The notes beneath the pieces are model-generated. The model searched no databases and was not told the DNA's origin. It worked only from the letters and a program-made list of their open reading frames with translations. Both the position numbers and the translations under genes were made by a program. From Cyanophora paradoxa (Eukaryota; Glaucocystophyceae; Cyanophorales; Cyanophoraceae): a stretch of 64,000 bases of DNA. Below are positions 1-10,824 of this stretch, piece after piece; the stretch's first letter is position 1; the number at the start of each line of letters is the position of its first letter. The stretch covers positions 496,001-560,000 of the forward strand of contig QPMI01000017.1 in assembly GCA_004431415.1 (NCBI GenBank), read 5' to 3'.

Positions 1-2
1 AG

Positions 3-2295
3 GAATGGGAGGAGAAGCGGGTGCGGGAGGGCCGCCTCACGCCGCCGCCGGCGAGCGAGTGACGCGGGGGCGGCAGAGGGAGCGGGACCTGCAGAAGGCG
101 AAGGAGGCGGAGGAGGAGCAGATCCGGCGGCAGATCCTCGCCCAGGAGAAGTACGAGCAGGAGCGCAAGGAGGCCGAGAAGCGGCGCGCCGAGGAGGAGC
201 GCCGGCGCCGCGAGGCGCGCAAAGCCGAGGAGGAGAAGGCGCGGGCGGCCGACGAGGCGAAGCGCAAGGCGGAGGCGGCGGCGCTGGCGCAGCGGCGGGA
301 GGCGGAGGCGCGGCGGCGGGAGATGGAGGAGAAGGAGGAGCGGCGGCGGCAGGCGATCGAGGCGGCGAAGCAGAGGCGGGCGGCGGAGGCGGGGGAGAAG
401 CGGGCGGAGGCCGAGGCGCGGCTCTTCGACGTGAAGGCGGCGGTGGACGAGACGCTGCGCTCGCAGCGGGAGGCGATCGAGCGGAAGCAGGCGGAGATGG
501 AGTGGCGGCGGCAGCAGCAGGAGGCGGCGCGGCGCCTCGAGTCGGAGGAGCGGCGCAAGGCGAGCGACAAGTCGCGGCAGGTGGAGGAGGCCGTCGCGCG
601 CGCCGCGGAGCTCGAGCGGGAGCGCAAGGCGGAGCTGGTGGCGCGGGAGCAGAAGACGCACGAGCGGCTGCGGCAGCTCGCCGTCGAGAAGGAGGCCGAG
701 GCTCGGGCCCAGCGGCGCGACCTCGAGGCGAAGGAGCGGCAGCGGCGGGAGAAGCTCGAGGCGGCGAAGCGGCGCGAGGCGGAGCGCAAGGCGACGATCG
801 TGCGGGCGATCGAGGAGGTAGAGGGCGTGCTTGACAAGGCGCGCCTGCAGCAGCGCAAGTCGGCCGAGTTCCGCACGGAGGACCGGCGCCTCCGCATGAT
901 CGAGAAGGCGGAGAACGTGGAGCGCATGAAGCGCATCGAGGCGTACAAGCGGGAGAAGGCGCTCGAGAAGATCCGGCGGGAGGAGGAGCGGGTGGCGGCG
1001 CTGCGGGAGAAGCAGGCGGAGATGCTGAACCAGCGGAAGCGCTTCCGGGAGGCGAACGCGCTGATCCGGCAGCAGCTGACGGAGGCCGTCGAGAAGCTGC
1101 GCGCCAACAAGAAGCTCGAGAACGCCCCCGAGGAGCTCGCCAAGGTCCTCGCCGTCGCCCGCCGCGGGCCCGACTCGCCGCGCTCCTCCTCCGCCTCCCC
1201 CTCCGCCTCGCCCCCGCCCCGCCCCGCCACCGCCTCCTCCGCCGCCCCGGGCCCCTCCTCCTCCTCCTCCGCCCCCGCGACATCCGTCGCCTCCGCCCCG
1301 CCCACCGCTCCCGCGCCCGGCGGGAAGCCGCGGCGGCCGCTCATCCCGGAGGATGCGGAGGAGGAGGGGGAGCCGGCGGCGGCGGCCGAGCGGGCGCAGT
1401 CGCCCCCGCGGCGCAGCCAGAGCGACCCGGCGCTGCGGTCCCCGGCGGGCGGCCCCGGGGCCTCCTCGGGGGCAGCCTCCATGCGGGGGCCCCGGCCCCG
1501 GCCCGAGGAGGCGACCCCGGCCTCGCCCCGGGACCCGCGCCTGCTCCAGGCGGGGGGCGGCAGCCCCGGGCCGAGCCCCAAGCGGGAGCCCGTCCGCCGC
1601 TACGGCTCCGGCTCGCAGGCCCCGCAGGCGACGGGCCCGGGGGCCGGAGACGGGCCCACCCTCAACCCCTTCTTCACGCAGCGGAAGCCCCTCGAGAAGG
1701 CGAGCGGCCCGGCCCCGCGCCCTCCCTCGGGGCTGGCCGGCCTGAGGCGGGGCGCGCAGCTCGGGGTGCACAGGATGCCGCGGCGGGCGGGGCGGCGGGG
1801 CCACGCAGGCGGGGCCGACGGGGGCGACGGCGGGCTCGGGGGCATCCAGGGCGCGGTGCGCGGGGTCCGGGCGGCGGGGCGGGCTCCGCTGACGGGCGGG
1901 CAGGCGCGGGCGTACCTGGCGAGCACGGGGGCGGTGGGGAGCGGGCTCTTCGGGGGGCGCAAGGTGGACCTGGACACGCGGATACGGAACCAGATCGAGG
2001 AGACGCGGCGGCTGCAGAACGAGCAGCTGCTGGCGCTGCTGGAGGAGGAGCAGGCAGCCGAGACCGAGCGCGAGATGATGCTCGCCAGGTGCCCCGCCCC
2101 GCCCCCGCCCCCGCCCCCGCTCCCCAGGGCGCCGGGCGAGCGGGTGCGGGGCGGGGCAGCGTGCGGGACCCGGCGGAGCGGCGGCGGCTGGAGCGGATCT
2201 TCGGGGTGGAGCGGGCGCAGGCGTCGGAGCGGATCATCAGCACGACGATCGCCCACGAGCGCCTCCTCCAGGAGAAGCTCGACCTCCTCAAGTAG
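3..2295 (+). CDS. coiled-coil protein, 3' part (5' end outside window)
   Basis: The window opens inside this gene. The first six codons (3-20, EWEEKR) end at a GT donor; an intron runs to about 76 and the frame then continues in phase as RERDLQKAKEAEEEQ. About 350 residues of almost unbroken Glu/Arg/Lys/Ala coiled coil follow, to about 1140. A long Ser/Pro/Ala low-complexity stretch comes next (about 1160-1690), then a short helical tail containing RIRNQIEETRRLQNEQ. A second intron (GTGCCCC donor near 2089, acceptor near 2158) joins the last exon, VRDPAERRRLERIFG..., which stops at 2293-2295. I do not recognise a family; the charge pattern resembles ciliary or cytoskeletal coiled-coil proteins, which is only a compositional likeness. 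Confidence 0.6.
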
Positions 2296-2936
2296 GCGGG
2301 GCGGGCCGCGGGGCGGCAGGGGCCCGCGCCCCCGAGCGCTCGAGACGCCGGCGCCCCTTGCGTGCATGAGCCTGCCATAAGCCTGACATGAGGACTGTGT
2401 GTTCCTTAATAGGGGCCCTCGACGGCCCCTCGTTCATGAGACTCTATCAAGACTATGATCACACAATTGACACTTATGAGTACCACTGTACCACTGTACC
2501 ACTGCAGAGGCTCACAATGGGCCCGACTCAAGCCCCCTTTTTTTCCATAGAGGTGAATGGCTTTTCGCGCTGCGGCGGGGCGCGAAGACGGACACTCGCG
2601 CGGAGGGAGCACACGACGGAGGCTCACGGAGCTCGAGCAGCGCCAGCGCACGAAGGTGCAAACGTGGCTCCTAGGCCTAGGCTTGCAGACTAAGCTTCTA
2701 GGCTTGCAACTTTTGCGCGTCGATTTCGGGATCATCAGGCGAAAGCCCCGCGCACACGCGAGCGAGCGCGCGCTGGTGTGGACGCCAGCTCAGCGGCTTT
2801 CGTCAGATATCCGAGAGCACGCCGCAGCTCGGCCAGCGCGTCCGCGCGCGCTATGAGAACGAGCTCCGGCTGACCAGGCCACAACTGCGCGCGCGCGCGC
2901 TGTCGGAAGGTACACGCTCCAGATCCAGCCGGTTCG
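2296..2936. other. intergenic region 2.3-2.9 kb
   Basis: No gene is supported here. The stretch is less GC-rich than the flanking genes. It contains short tandem and palindromic words: a repeated tgtaccactg unit near 2485-2505, and cctaggcctagg followed by a second aagcttctagg-type word around 2670-2705. It presumably holds the 3' end of the upstream gene and the promoter of the gene at 2937. Confidence 0.5.
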
Positions 2937-5900
2937 ATGGCGACCACGCAATCCATCCCGGCCGCGGCGCCCGCACGGAAGGCGGCCGCGGCTGCTGGCG
3001 CGGGCGCTAGTGGCCGGCGGCTCAGCTGGAGCGGGCCAGCGCTAGCGCTCGTGCGGTCGGCATCGGTCAAAGTGGAGGCGGCGCGCCCCGACAAGGAGCC
3101 GAAGACGCCGACGCTGAGCCTCCTGAATGCGGTGGAGCGGCAGCAGCGGCGGCACCGGCGCGCCTCGCTGGCGCTCGGGAGCCTCGGGGCGCGGGCGGCG
3201 GCGGTCCGCGGCGGGCGCCCCGAGCTGCTCGACGAGCTCCGCGGATTCTACAAGGCCGAGGGCGTCGAGGAGGCCGCCCCCTGGCTCTACACCGACAAGG
3301 CGCTGCCCACCCCGCGCGCGCCCGGGCCTGGGCTGAAACCGCCCCTCGGGCGCAGGCGCTCCTGGAGCGGGAGTCGCTGCGCTTCGCGCCGCGCGTCGTC
3401 CTTTGGAGCGTCATCTTCTGGCGCGTCATCGACTCGAACAACGACAACGTGCGCCCGCCCGCCCGCCCGCCCGCCTCCGATCGATATCGAAGCGTTCGCG
3501 AGACGGTCCGTCGCGCGTCGCCAGACGCTGAGGCGGAACGAGTACCTCCCCTGGCTGGAAGTACTGTACCGGGGCCTCCACGAGGAGTGGGACGCCGCCA
3601 AGGCCGCCGCCGCCTGCGAGCAGGACTGGCGCGCCCCGAACCCCGCGCCCTCCCCCACCCCTCCCCCCTTCTCCGAATCCGAGCCGCGCCGCAGGGAGAT
3701 GGACCGGCGGGGGAAGCCCTACGTGCGGGGGGAGACCTTCTTCCTCTCCGTCTTCCAGCTCGCGGTGCCCCCTTTTTCCCCCGGCCGCGCCCCTCGGGCC
3801 GCCCCGCCTCACGCGTACCCCCAGGACACGTGGACGGAGGGGATCGACGCGGAGGAGATGGACCTCTTCCTCGAGGTACCCCCTGCGCTCCAACCCCCCC
3901 CCCCCTATCCCCCGCGTCCTCCCTTGGCCAGCTCCTTAGTTCTGGCGGTTAGCTTCGGCTCCTCGAGCTGCAGGGCAGCACCGCGCCGCCCGAGCCCGTC
4001 GGACGAGATGCCGAGCCGCGTGCCCCGCCCCGCCAACACCGGCGCGCGCCCCCTCGCGCAGGTTGTCTTCGCGGTGGTCACTCGCTGGGACCCCGCCCGT
4101 GGCTCCTTCGCCCTCCGGCCCCTCCACGGTGCCCGCCCTCCAGCTGGACCCCCTCTTTCGCTGAGGCCGGCCGGGCCCGGTCGGGCCCTGCGCAGAGGTC
4201 GAGCCGGGCGAGTGCCTGCGCGCGCTGGAGGCGGCCCGCGCCGCCGGCCGCGCGGGCGCCGCCGCGTCGGGCGCCGCGTGCCCGGGGCGCGCCCCGCCCT
4301 CCGCGGCCCGGTGCGCCCCGCGCCGCTCCCCGTCCCCGCGGCTCCGCTGAGGCGCGCCGGCGGGCGCTCGCGCAGGGGCTCGAGGCCCTGGGCTTTCTGC
4401 AGGGCGGCCCGGGCCCCTCCGGGGGGCGCCGGCGTCGGCGGGGGCCGGCGACTCTTCCGAGGATCCCGAGGAGGAGGAGGAGGAGGAGGAGGAGGAGGAG
4501 GAGGAGGAGGAGGAGGAGGAGGGGGACGAGGGCGAGGGGGCGGGGGAGGGCGAGTGGGGCGCGGGCGGGAGGGGCCGGCGCGGTGGGAGGAGCGGCTGAC
4601 GGCCCCCGAGGCGGCCCAGGCGATGCTGGAGGGCGCCCGCGAGGCCGCCCGTCGACTGCGCGGCAGAGCCGCCGGCGGCGGAGGAGGAGGAGGGGCGGGG
4701 GCGGGGCGGCAGGAGACGGCGAGGGCGCCGGCGGGCGGACCGCGCGGGGCGGCGGCGAAGGCGAGGGCGGCGGCGGCGTCCCGCGCGGTCCGCCCGCCGG
4801 CGGGGCGCGGAGCCTGCGCGGCAGCGTGGGGTTCTCGGGCTGCTGGGGGACGGCGGCGACTCCCGGCGCGGCGGGGGCGGCGGCGGGGGCGGCGGAGCGG
4901 AGTGGAGCGGCCCGGAGGGCGGTGGCGGCGAGGCCGGGGCGGGCGGCGGGGGCGCATCGCGGTCTCTGCCGCGCTCGGAGAGCATGCGGCGGGCGGCGGG
5001 GCGCGAGGGCGGCGGAGCGGGCTCGGGCTCGCGGCGGCGCTCGCAGCTGGCCTCCCTGGGCGACCCTGAGGCGGCGGGGGGCGCCCTGGGCCGCCGCAGC
5101 AGGAGCCACGGCCAGCTCCCAGACGGCGCCGGCTCCTTCCGGGGGCACCAGCAGGCCCGGACCGGCGCCAGGGCCGCGGGGGCCGGGGCCGCGGGGGCCG
5201 GGGGGGGAGAAGGGGACCGTTCGCCCACCTCGGCGGCCTCGAGCGAGGGGTCCGAGTGGTCCCTCTTCTGGGGGATGATGCGGGGCGGGCCCGGGGGCGG
5301 GGCCCAGGGCGGCCCCGACCCCGCCTCGGCGCGCCGCTACACCCTGCACCCCGTCGAGAGCAAGCCCCCGACCGAACCGACGGTGACTTCCTTTCACACG
5401 TAGTCTCGCACGCCCCTTTAACCTCCGCTCCTCTTCCCTCGAGCGCAGATCGCGCCGGACTTCTACGAGAGGCTCTGCTCGAAGCTGCGCGCCTCGTCGC
5501 TGCGGCGCCGCGCCTCGGCGCTCACGGACGACCCCGCGAGCTCCACGGACGGCGAGGCCTCCCCGCGCGGCCCCGGCCCCGGCTCCGCCCCCTCCTCCTC
5601 CTCCGCGCTCCTCTCCTCCTCGCCCTCCCTCCCCGCCCCCAACAGCGGCCGCGCGTCCGTCAGCTTCCGCGGGGCCTCCGCCTCCGCCGCCGCCGCCGCC
5701 GGGGCCCGCGCGGGGGGCGAGGCGGGGGCGGACTACGAGATGGAGCTGGCGCTGAGGGAGGTCGCGGCGCTGATGCCGGGCGCCGCCGGCCGCCTCCCGC
5801 GCTCCCGCTCCCGCTCTTCCCTGCGGGGCAACAGCCCGAGCCCGAGCGCCAGCCAGTCCCCGCGGAGCTCGCTGCGCCGCTCCATCGGGAGCAGCGGGAG

Positions 5901-6978
5901 CCTGCGGGGCAGCCTGCAGGCGGCCCGCGAGCTCGCCGGGGAGCTCTACGGCGCCCGCCCGCCCCCGCACCCCGAGCTCGCGGCGCCGGGGCCGGCCGGG
6001 GGCGAGGCCTCGGCCTCAGAGCCCGAGGCCTCCCCCGCCGCCTCGCCCACCGCCGCCTCGCCCACCGCCGCCTCCTCCTCCGGGGCCTCGCTGCAGGGCG
6101 GCGGGCGCGGCGGGCGCCGCTCGGCGCGCCCGAGCTTCGCGGGGCGGCCTCGGCCTCGCCCTCGGGGGCCCTCGCCGCCGCCCTCGCCCTCCTCGAGAGG
6201 GACTCCGCCGCCCCCGCGCCGGCCTCGCATCCGGCCTCGCCGGCCGCGGGGAGCCTCACGGGCCTCGCGGCCGCCCTCTCGCCCGGCCCGGGGGACCTCC
6301 CGACCCGACCCCCGAACCCCGCGCCGAGAGCCCCGTGGGCCCGCGGGCCCCGCCCCGGGGCCTCCCGGTCCCCGCCGCTCGTCCCCGCTCCAGCCCCCGC
6401 GCCGCTGCGCCCCGCCGGCTTCGCCTCGCTGCGTTTTTCCGAGGCGCCGGCGCCGCCCTCGCCTTCGGGCCTGTCCATAGGTCCTGAGGTACGGGCCCTT
6501 GGCGGCCGCTCCAGCCCCGCCCCCGCCCCCGCCCCGCCCGCGGCCGCGCCGGCTCCCCCTCGCCCCTGCCCGCCGCCCGCGCCCCTCCGCCCCGCGCTCG
6601 GGGGTCCTCTCGAGCTCCGACGAGAGCGCGGGGGCAGGCCTGGGCCCCGGCCTGCGCCCGCCGGCGTCGGCCCCGCCCCTCGCGCCGGCGCCGGGCCCCG
6701 CCCTCCGCCGCTCCCTCTCGCCTGCGCCCAGCGCCCCCGGCAGCTTCGGCCTCGGCGCCGGCGGCGGCGGCGGCTTCTCGTCCCTCGCGTCGGCGTCGGA
6801 GTCGGGGCGGCCCGCGGGGGCCGCCGGGCGCCTCGTCGCCCTTCGCGCGGCACGCCTCCCCGCAGCGCGCCCCGCGCAGCGTCTCCCCGCTCCCGCCCTC
6901 CCCCCCATCGCCCTCCCCCCCGTCCCCGCAGCCGCCGCCACCGCCACGGCCCTCTACTTGTATCCCAAGTTCTCCTAG
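2937..6978 (+). CDS. EF-hand protein with long Ser/Pro and acidic low-complexity tail
   Basis: The start at 2937 opens an Ala/Ser-rich leader. A structured region of roughly 200 residues follows. Joining an intron (GTGCGCCC donor near 3450, acceptor near 3519) restores an EF-hand loop, DSNNDN then TLRRNEY, with Asp/Asn at loop positions 1, 3 and 5 and Glu at position 12, so calcium binding is likely. Later exons read KPYVRGETFFLSVFQLA and DTWTEGIDAEEMDLFLE. Beyond about 3.9 kb the protein is low complexity: a poly-Glu tract encoded by a GAG repeat at 4468-4520, then Ser/Arg/Pro/Gly/Ala-rich exons such as ADYEMELALREVAALMPG near 5730. The last exon ends ALYLYPKFS at 6976-6978. Introns between 3.9 and 6.9 kb are not individually resolved, and the tail could belong to a second gene. 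The family is not recognised. Confidence 0.5.
4468..4520 (+). repeat. GAG trinucleotide microsatellite encoding poly-Glu
   Basis: About 17 uninterrupted GAG units. The flanking sequence DSSEDP reads into the repeat in the Glu frame and continues as an acidic Gly/Glu segment, so poly-Glu is the likely coding frame. Confidence 0.8.
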
Positions 6979-7916
6979 GCCCCATTGCCGGCCTTCTTTC
7001 CGTTTTCGCAGGCTTCAATATGCCGCTTTTTGTTTGTGTTGCCTTCAGCTAGCGTTACCGGTTCTTGGGTAGCCACCTCGCAATTGTTTTGCTGTCGCCA
7101 CTTCTAGATCTTCAAGCCGTTTCAACTTTTTGGATGCAGTATTTGCCGCTCAGCGGCTTTCAAGGCATATGCATTTTTTAGATATCGCCGAGTCGATTGA
7201 CTTATGAGCAGTGTGATTGAGAGTAGAATAGGCTGGACGTCCATGCCAGCTGATGGTCATATTCGACGGTCCATGGAGGGCCCAACTCGAGCTCTAGATA
7301 TAGCTCTAGATATAGATCATCACTGCGGATCATTGGATCTAGATCGATATCTGATCATGATCATGAGAGACCTTGCTGCAGCCTGGCAGCTGATCATGAG
7401 CTGCAGGCTCAGCGGCTCAGCGGCTGCTGACAGCCACGCGTACGACTCAGTGAGGCATCGTACTACGGTAGCACAGCGGCACGCATATGCGTATACGTAT
7501 GGGCGCCGGCCTCATACAGGGCCCGGGACCCGGGACTCCGGGACTCGGGAAGCGGGGCAATATAACGGCATGCGCAATTTGCGGCACAGCCTTGAAGCAT
7601 TTTAATATATAATATAAAGCTAGATCTTAGCTTATTGTGAGCCTTCAAGCCTTGATCATCGGATCATCATGCCATGAACTTGAACACTTCATGCATCATG
7701 GCATATGCATGCGCGTCTCAATGGCCTGAAGGATTTCGATTTCTGTAGCATAACTGACTAGCCTAGTAGATCAAGGCTACTTAGCATGGGCCGGCTAGCG
7801 CTACGCACGGGCCTGCTTGCGCCTTAGCTACGTCTACGAGAATCGACGTGAGTGGCGCAGCCTTGCGAGGCCCGGGATGGGCCCAGCAAGGGGAAAGGAA
7901 CAGCAGTCGGGCCGCC
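6979..7916. other. palindrome-rich intergenic region 7.0-7.9 kb
   Basis: No gene is supported. The segment is dense in short palindromic words: repeated agctctagatata, ggatctagatcgatatc, tgatcatgatcatga, cagctgatcatgagctgcag, catatgcgtatacgtatg and catggcatatgcatgcg. It separates two genes whose 3' ends face each other (6978 and 7917). Confidence 0.6.
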
Positions 7917-10497
7917 TCATATCTGGATCTCTGACGACATCTGAGGACAGGGGTCAGGTGAGGGAAGGGTGCGAGGGATAGGAATGCGCGTGCGCACGAA
8001 GTTCTCCACCTCGGCCTCGAGAGGGGGGTACCCGTCGGGGCGGAGGGCGGCGGGCCCCTCGAGGCGGCCCTCCTCCCCCTCGGAGGCGTCGGTACCCCCC
8101 GCGGCCTCCAGCTCCCCGTCCTCCTCGGAGCCGCCGCCGGGTACGCCGTCGGCGGCCTCGGCGGCGTAGGGCACGAGGGCGTCGAGGCGGCCCGCGGCGG
8201 GGACGCCCGAGAAGGGGGGCGGGGGCGGCGGGGGCGGGGGAGGGGGCGCGGGGGCGGCGGCGAGGGCGGAGAGGGCGGCCCAGTGGTAGAGGGAGTCCGG
8301 GTGGATGTCCGAGAGGGGCGGCGGGGGCGGCAGCGCCGGCGTCGGGAACTGGACGGGGGCCGGGGCGGGGGCGGGGCGGGGCGGGGGCCGGGGGCGGGGC
8401 GGACGTGGAAGGGGGTACCAGCGACGCCGATGATGGTAAGGGAAGCTTGAGAGGCACGGAGGAGGAGGGGGAGGAGAAGGGGAGGGAGGGGCGGGGCCGG
8501 GCGGAGGGCGAGGGCGGGCTTGGAGGGGCGGGGACGGCAGGGGCAGGGGCAGGGGCGGGGGCGGGCTTGGAGGGGCCGGGGGCGGGGGCGGGGGCAGGGG
8601 CGGGGTCCCCCTCCCCATCGTCGGCGACGTCGTCGATGACGTCATCGTCGCCGTCGCCGTCGTCGGCCCCCCCTTTTTCGGGGGCCGGCTTGGAAGGCTT
8701 GGCCGGCTTGGCGGGGGCCGGCTTGGCGGGGGCCGGCTTGGCGGGGGCCGTCGGCTTGGCGGGGGCGGGCGGGGCGGGGGGGTACAGGCCGGCGGCGAAG
8801 GCGAGGACCTTGCTGGCGGGTGTGGATCCGGAGGCGGAGGGGGCGGGCGCGGGGGCGCAGGCCGCGTGCCCGTCGCGGGCGGCGATAACAGCCTTGACCG
8901 CCTTCACGCCCCCCGGGGACTTGAGGAGGCCCAGCAGCGCCTCCGCAAGGTCCGGGGCCGGCCCCGAGGAGGAGGAGGAGGAGGGGGCCGCCGCCGCCGG
9001 GCACGCCGCCGGCTTGGGCGGGGCGGGGCAGGCGGCCGCCTCCGCCGCCTCCGCGAGGCGGGCGAGGAGGGCGGCGGGGCCGGCCTCGCCGCCGGCGCCG
9101 GCGCCGCCGCAGTGGCCGGCGGCGCAGAGGGCCGCTGCGCGCCCCGCCTCCTCGGCGAGCGACGCGGCGTCATCGCGCCCCGCGCGCCCGCCGGCCTCGC
9201 GCGCCGCGTCCACGGCGCCCATGGCGACGGCGGCGCCGGCCTCGCCGAAGCCGGCGCCGGAGAGCAGCAGCTTGGCCACGGCGGGGCGCAGGCCTGCGAG
9301 GCCCTTGAGCGCCCGCCCCGCCGCCTCGCCGAGGGGCGACCCGGCCCCGCGCGCCGCCGCCCGCGCCCCGCGCGCCGCCGCCGCCGCCTCCTGCTCGGCC
9401 TCCGCCCGGGCCTCGTCGCGCGAGGGCGGGGCGTCGGGGTACTCGGCGGCGAGGCGCTCGTCCCAGAGGCGGTCGATGATCTGGCGCACGTCGGGCGCCG
9501 TGCACTCCTCGTGCCGCTCCGCCCGCTGCTCCGCCAGCGCCTCCTTCACCGCCGCGCTCACACGCTCCTCGAACGCCGCCTTCTTCATCCACTCCGCCGC
9601 CTCGTGCGCCGCCGCCGCCGCCGCCTTCCCCGCCGCCGCCGCCGCCGCCTTCGCCTTCGCCTTCGCGCTAGCCTTGCCGCCGCCGCTGCCGCCCATCAGA
9701 AAGTCCACCTCGCTCGTCGCCGCGTGCTTCCCGTGGGCAGCGTGCGCATTGCCGCCCGCTTTGCTGTGCGCCGCGTGATGCGCGTGGTTCGCGTGGGCCT
9801 TGCCGCCCGCTTTGCTGTGCGCTGCGTGATGCGCGTGCTTCGCGTGGGCACCGCCGCCCGGTTTGCTGTGCGCTGCGTGATGCGCGTGGTTCGCGTGGGC
9901 ACCGCCGCCCGGTTTGCTGTGCGCCGCGTGATGCGCGTGGTTCGCGTGGGCCTTGCCGCCCGCTTCGCTGTGCGCCGCATGATGCGCGTGCTTCGCGTGG
10001 GCACTGCCGCCGTGCTTGGAGCTCGAGGCTGCCTTGGAGGCCCCGTGCTTCTCGCCGCCGCCCCGCCGCTCGCCGCGCGACGAGCCGCCGCCTCGCTCCT
10101 CCTCCCCGCCGCCGTCCTGCGGGGCCTCCTGCTGCCCGTCGTCCTGCCCGCTAGACTGCTGCTCGTCCTGTTGCCGCTCGTCCCGCCCACCGCGCTGCTG
10201 CTGCTGCTGCTGCTCGTCCGGGTCCTGCCAGCCGTCGCCGCTGCCGCCCTGGTCCGCCTGATCGGATTGCCCACCGCTCTGGTCGTTCTCGTTCGCTTGC
10301 GAGTCGTTGGCAGCCCCGTCGTTCGCGTCCTGCCCGCCTTGCTCATTGCCTCCGTCGTTACCGGAATCGCCGCGGTCGTCCTGGCCTGCTCGAAGGTTTC
10401 GGATTAGTGGCGAAAAGACTCGGCGAGGATCTGGCGGCTGCGCACCGCGTCGGGACGGGGAGCTGCTGCGCCGCCTGCCCCCGCCGCCGCGCGCCAT
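7917..10497 (-). CDS. His/Ala tandem-repeat, Ala/Pro-rich protein
   Basis: The start at 10497 (MARGGGGRRRSSSPSRR) is followed by a Gln/Asp/Gly/Asn-rich polar segment. Five to six tandem units of 17-19 residues come next, built on the core HAxHAHHAAHSxxGG (about 9720-10010). A helical Ala-rich region contains AAEWMKKAAFEERVSAAVK and DVRQIIDRLWDERLAAEYPD, and long Ala/Pro/Lys tracts complete the protein. One intron is supported: joining the frame before the GTACCCCC donor near 8418 to FPTPALPPPPPLSDIHPDSL near 8350 keeps an open frame to the stop at 7917. The histidine units suggest metal binding, but no catalytic domain is visible and I recognise no family. Confidence 0.5.
9715..10015 (-). repeat. 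tandem repeats encoding AHxxHAHHAAHSxxGG
   Basis: About five near-identical direct repeats of roughly 57 bp; the sense-strand core is gcgaaccacgcgcatcacgc with small variations. They encode His-rich units separated by SKPGGG, SKAGGK or SEAGGK linkers. Confidence 0.8.
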
Positions 10498-10824
10498 GCT
10501 CGCTGGTTAAAGCTGGGGAAAGCTGACCCAGCGAGCACTTTCCACCGGCAAACTCTGCTGCCTGAGCGAGTTAGGCGGAGAGGTAGCTCTGGCGAGGGGT
10601 ACGCGTCGCTCCACAGTCCTGTACCCGGGCGCGGCTAGCAAATTCAGCAAAGCGCGGCCTGTTCGCTGACGCAGCGACCTCGCCAGCATTTCGAACTCAC
10701 GGCGCAACGAACTCGCCCTCTGGCGCATGCTTATCTAGCTATAGCTAAGCGCCCAGCCGCATGCCGCGGGTCGCCGAGCTCCGGTCGAGGGTGACCGGGA
10801 CGAGGCAAGGGTCTCCGGAGGAGA
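10498..10824. promoter_or_regulatory. divergent intergenic region between the His-repeat and RING genes
   Basis: About 330 bp separate two head-to-head start codons (10497 minus, 10825 plus), so this interval must carry both promoters or a shared one. Repeated gcgag/gctcgc-type words are present, but I see no core element I can name. Confidence 0.4.

Noticed and set aside
37-1581. 514-codon open frame on the minus strand
   Set aside because: It is a shadow of the Glu/Arg/Ala coiled coil on the plus strand: Ser/Arg/Ala-rich, with no motif.
4078-5970. 630-codon minus-strand frame with poly-Leu
   Set aside because: Poly-Leu arises from the GAG microsatellite read in reverse; the acidic plus-strand reading fits its flanks and the downstream exons.
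9715-10015. CRISPR-like direct repeats
   Set aside because: Units are contiguous, lack unique spacers and are open reading frame throughout; they are protein repeats in a eukaryotic gene.
8866-10407. 513-codon plus-strand frame over the His-repeat gene
   Set aside because: Arg/Val/Leu repeats mirror the His/Ala repeats; the minus frame has the better composition and a supported intron.
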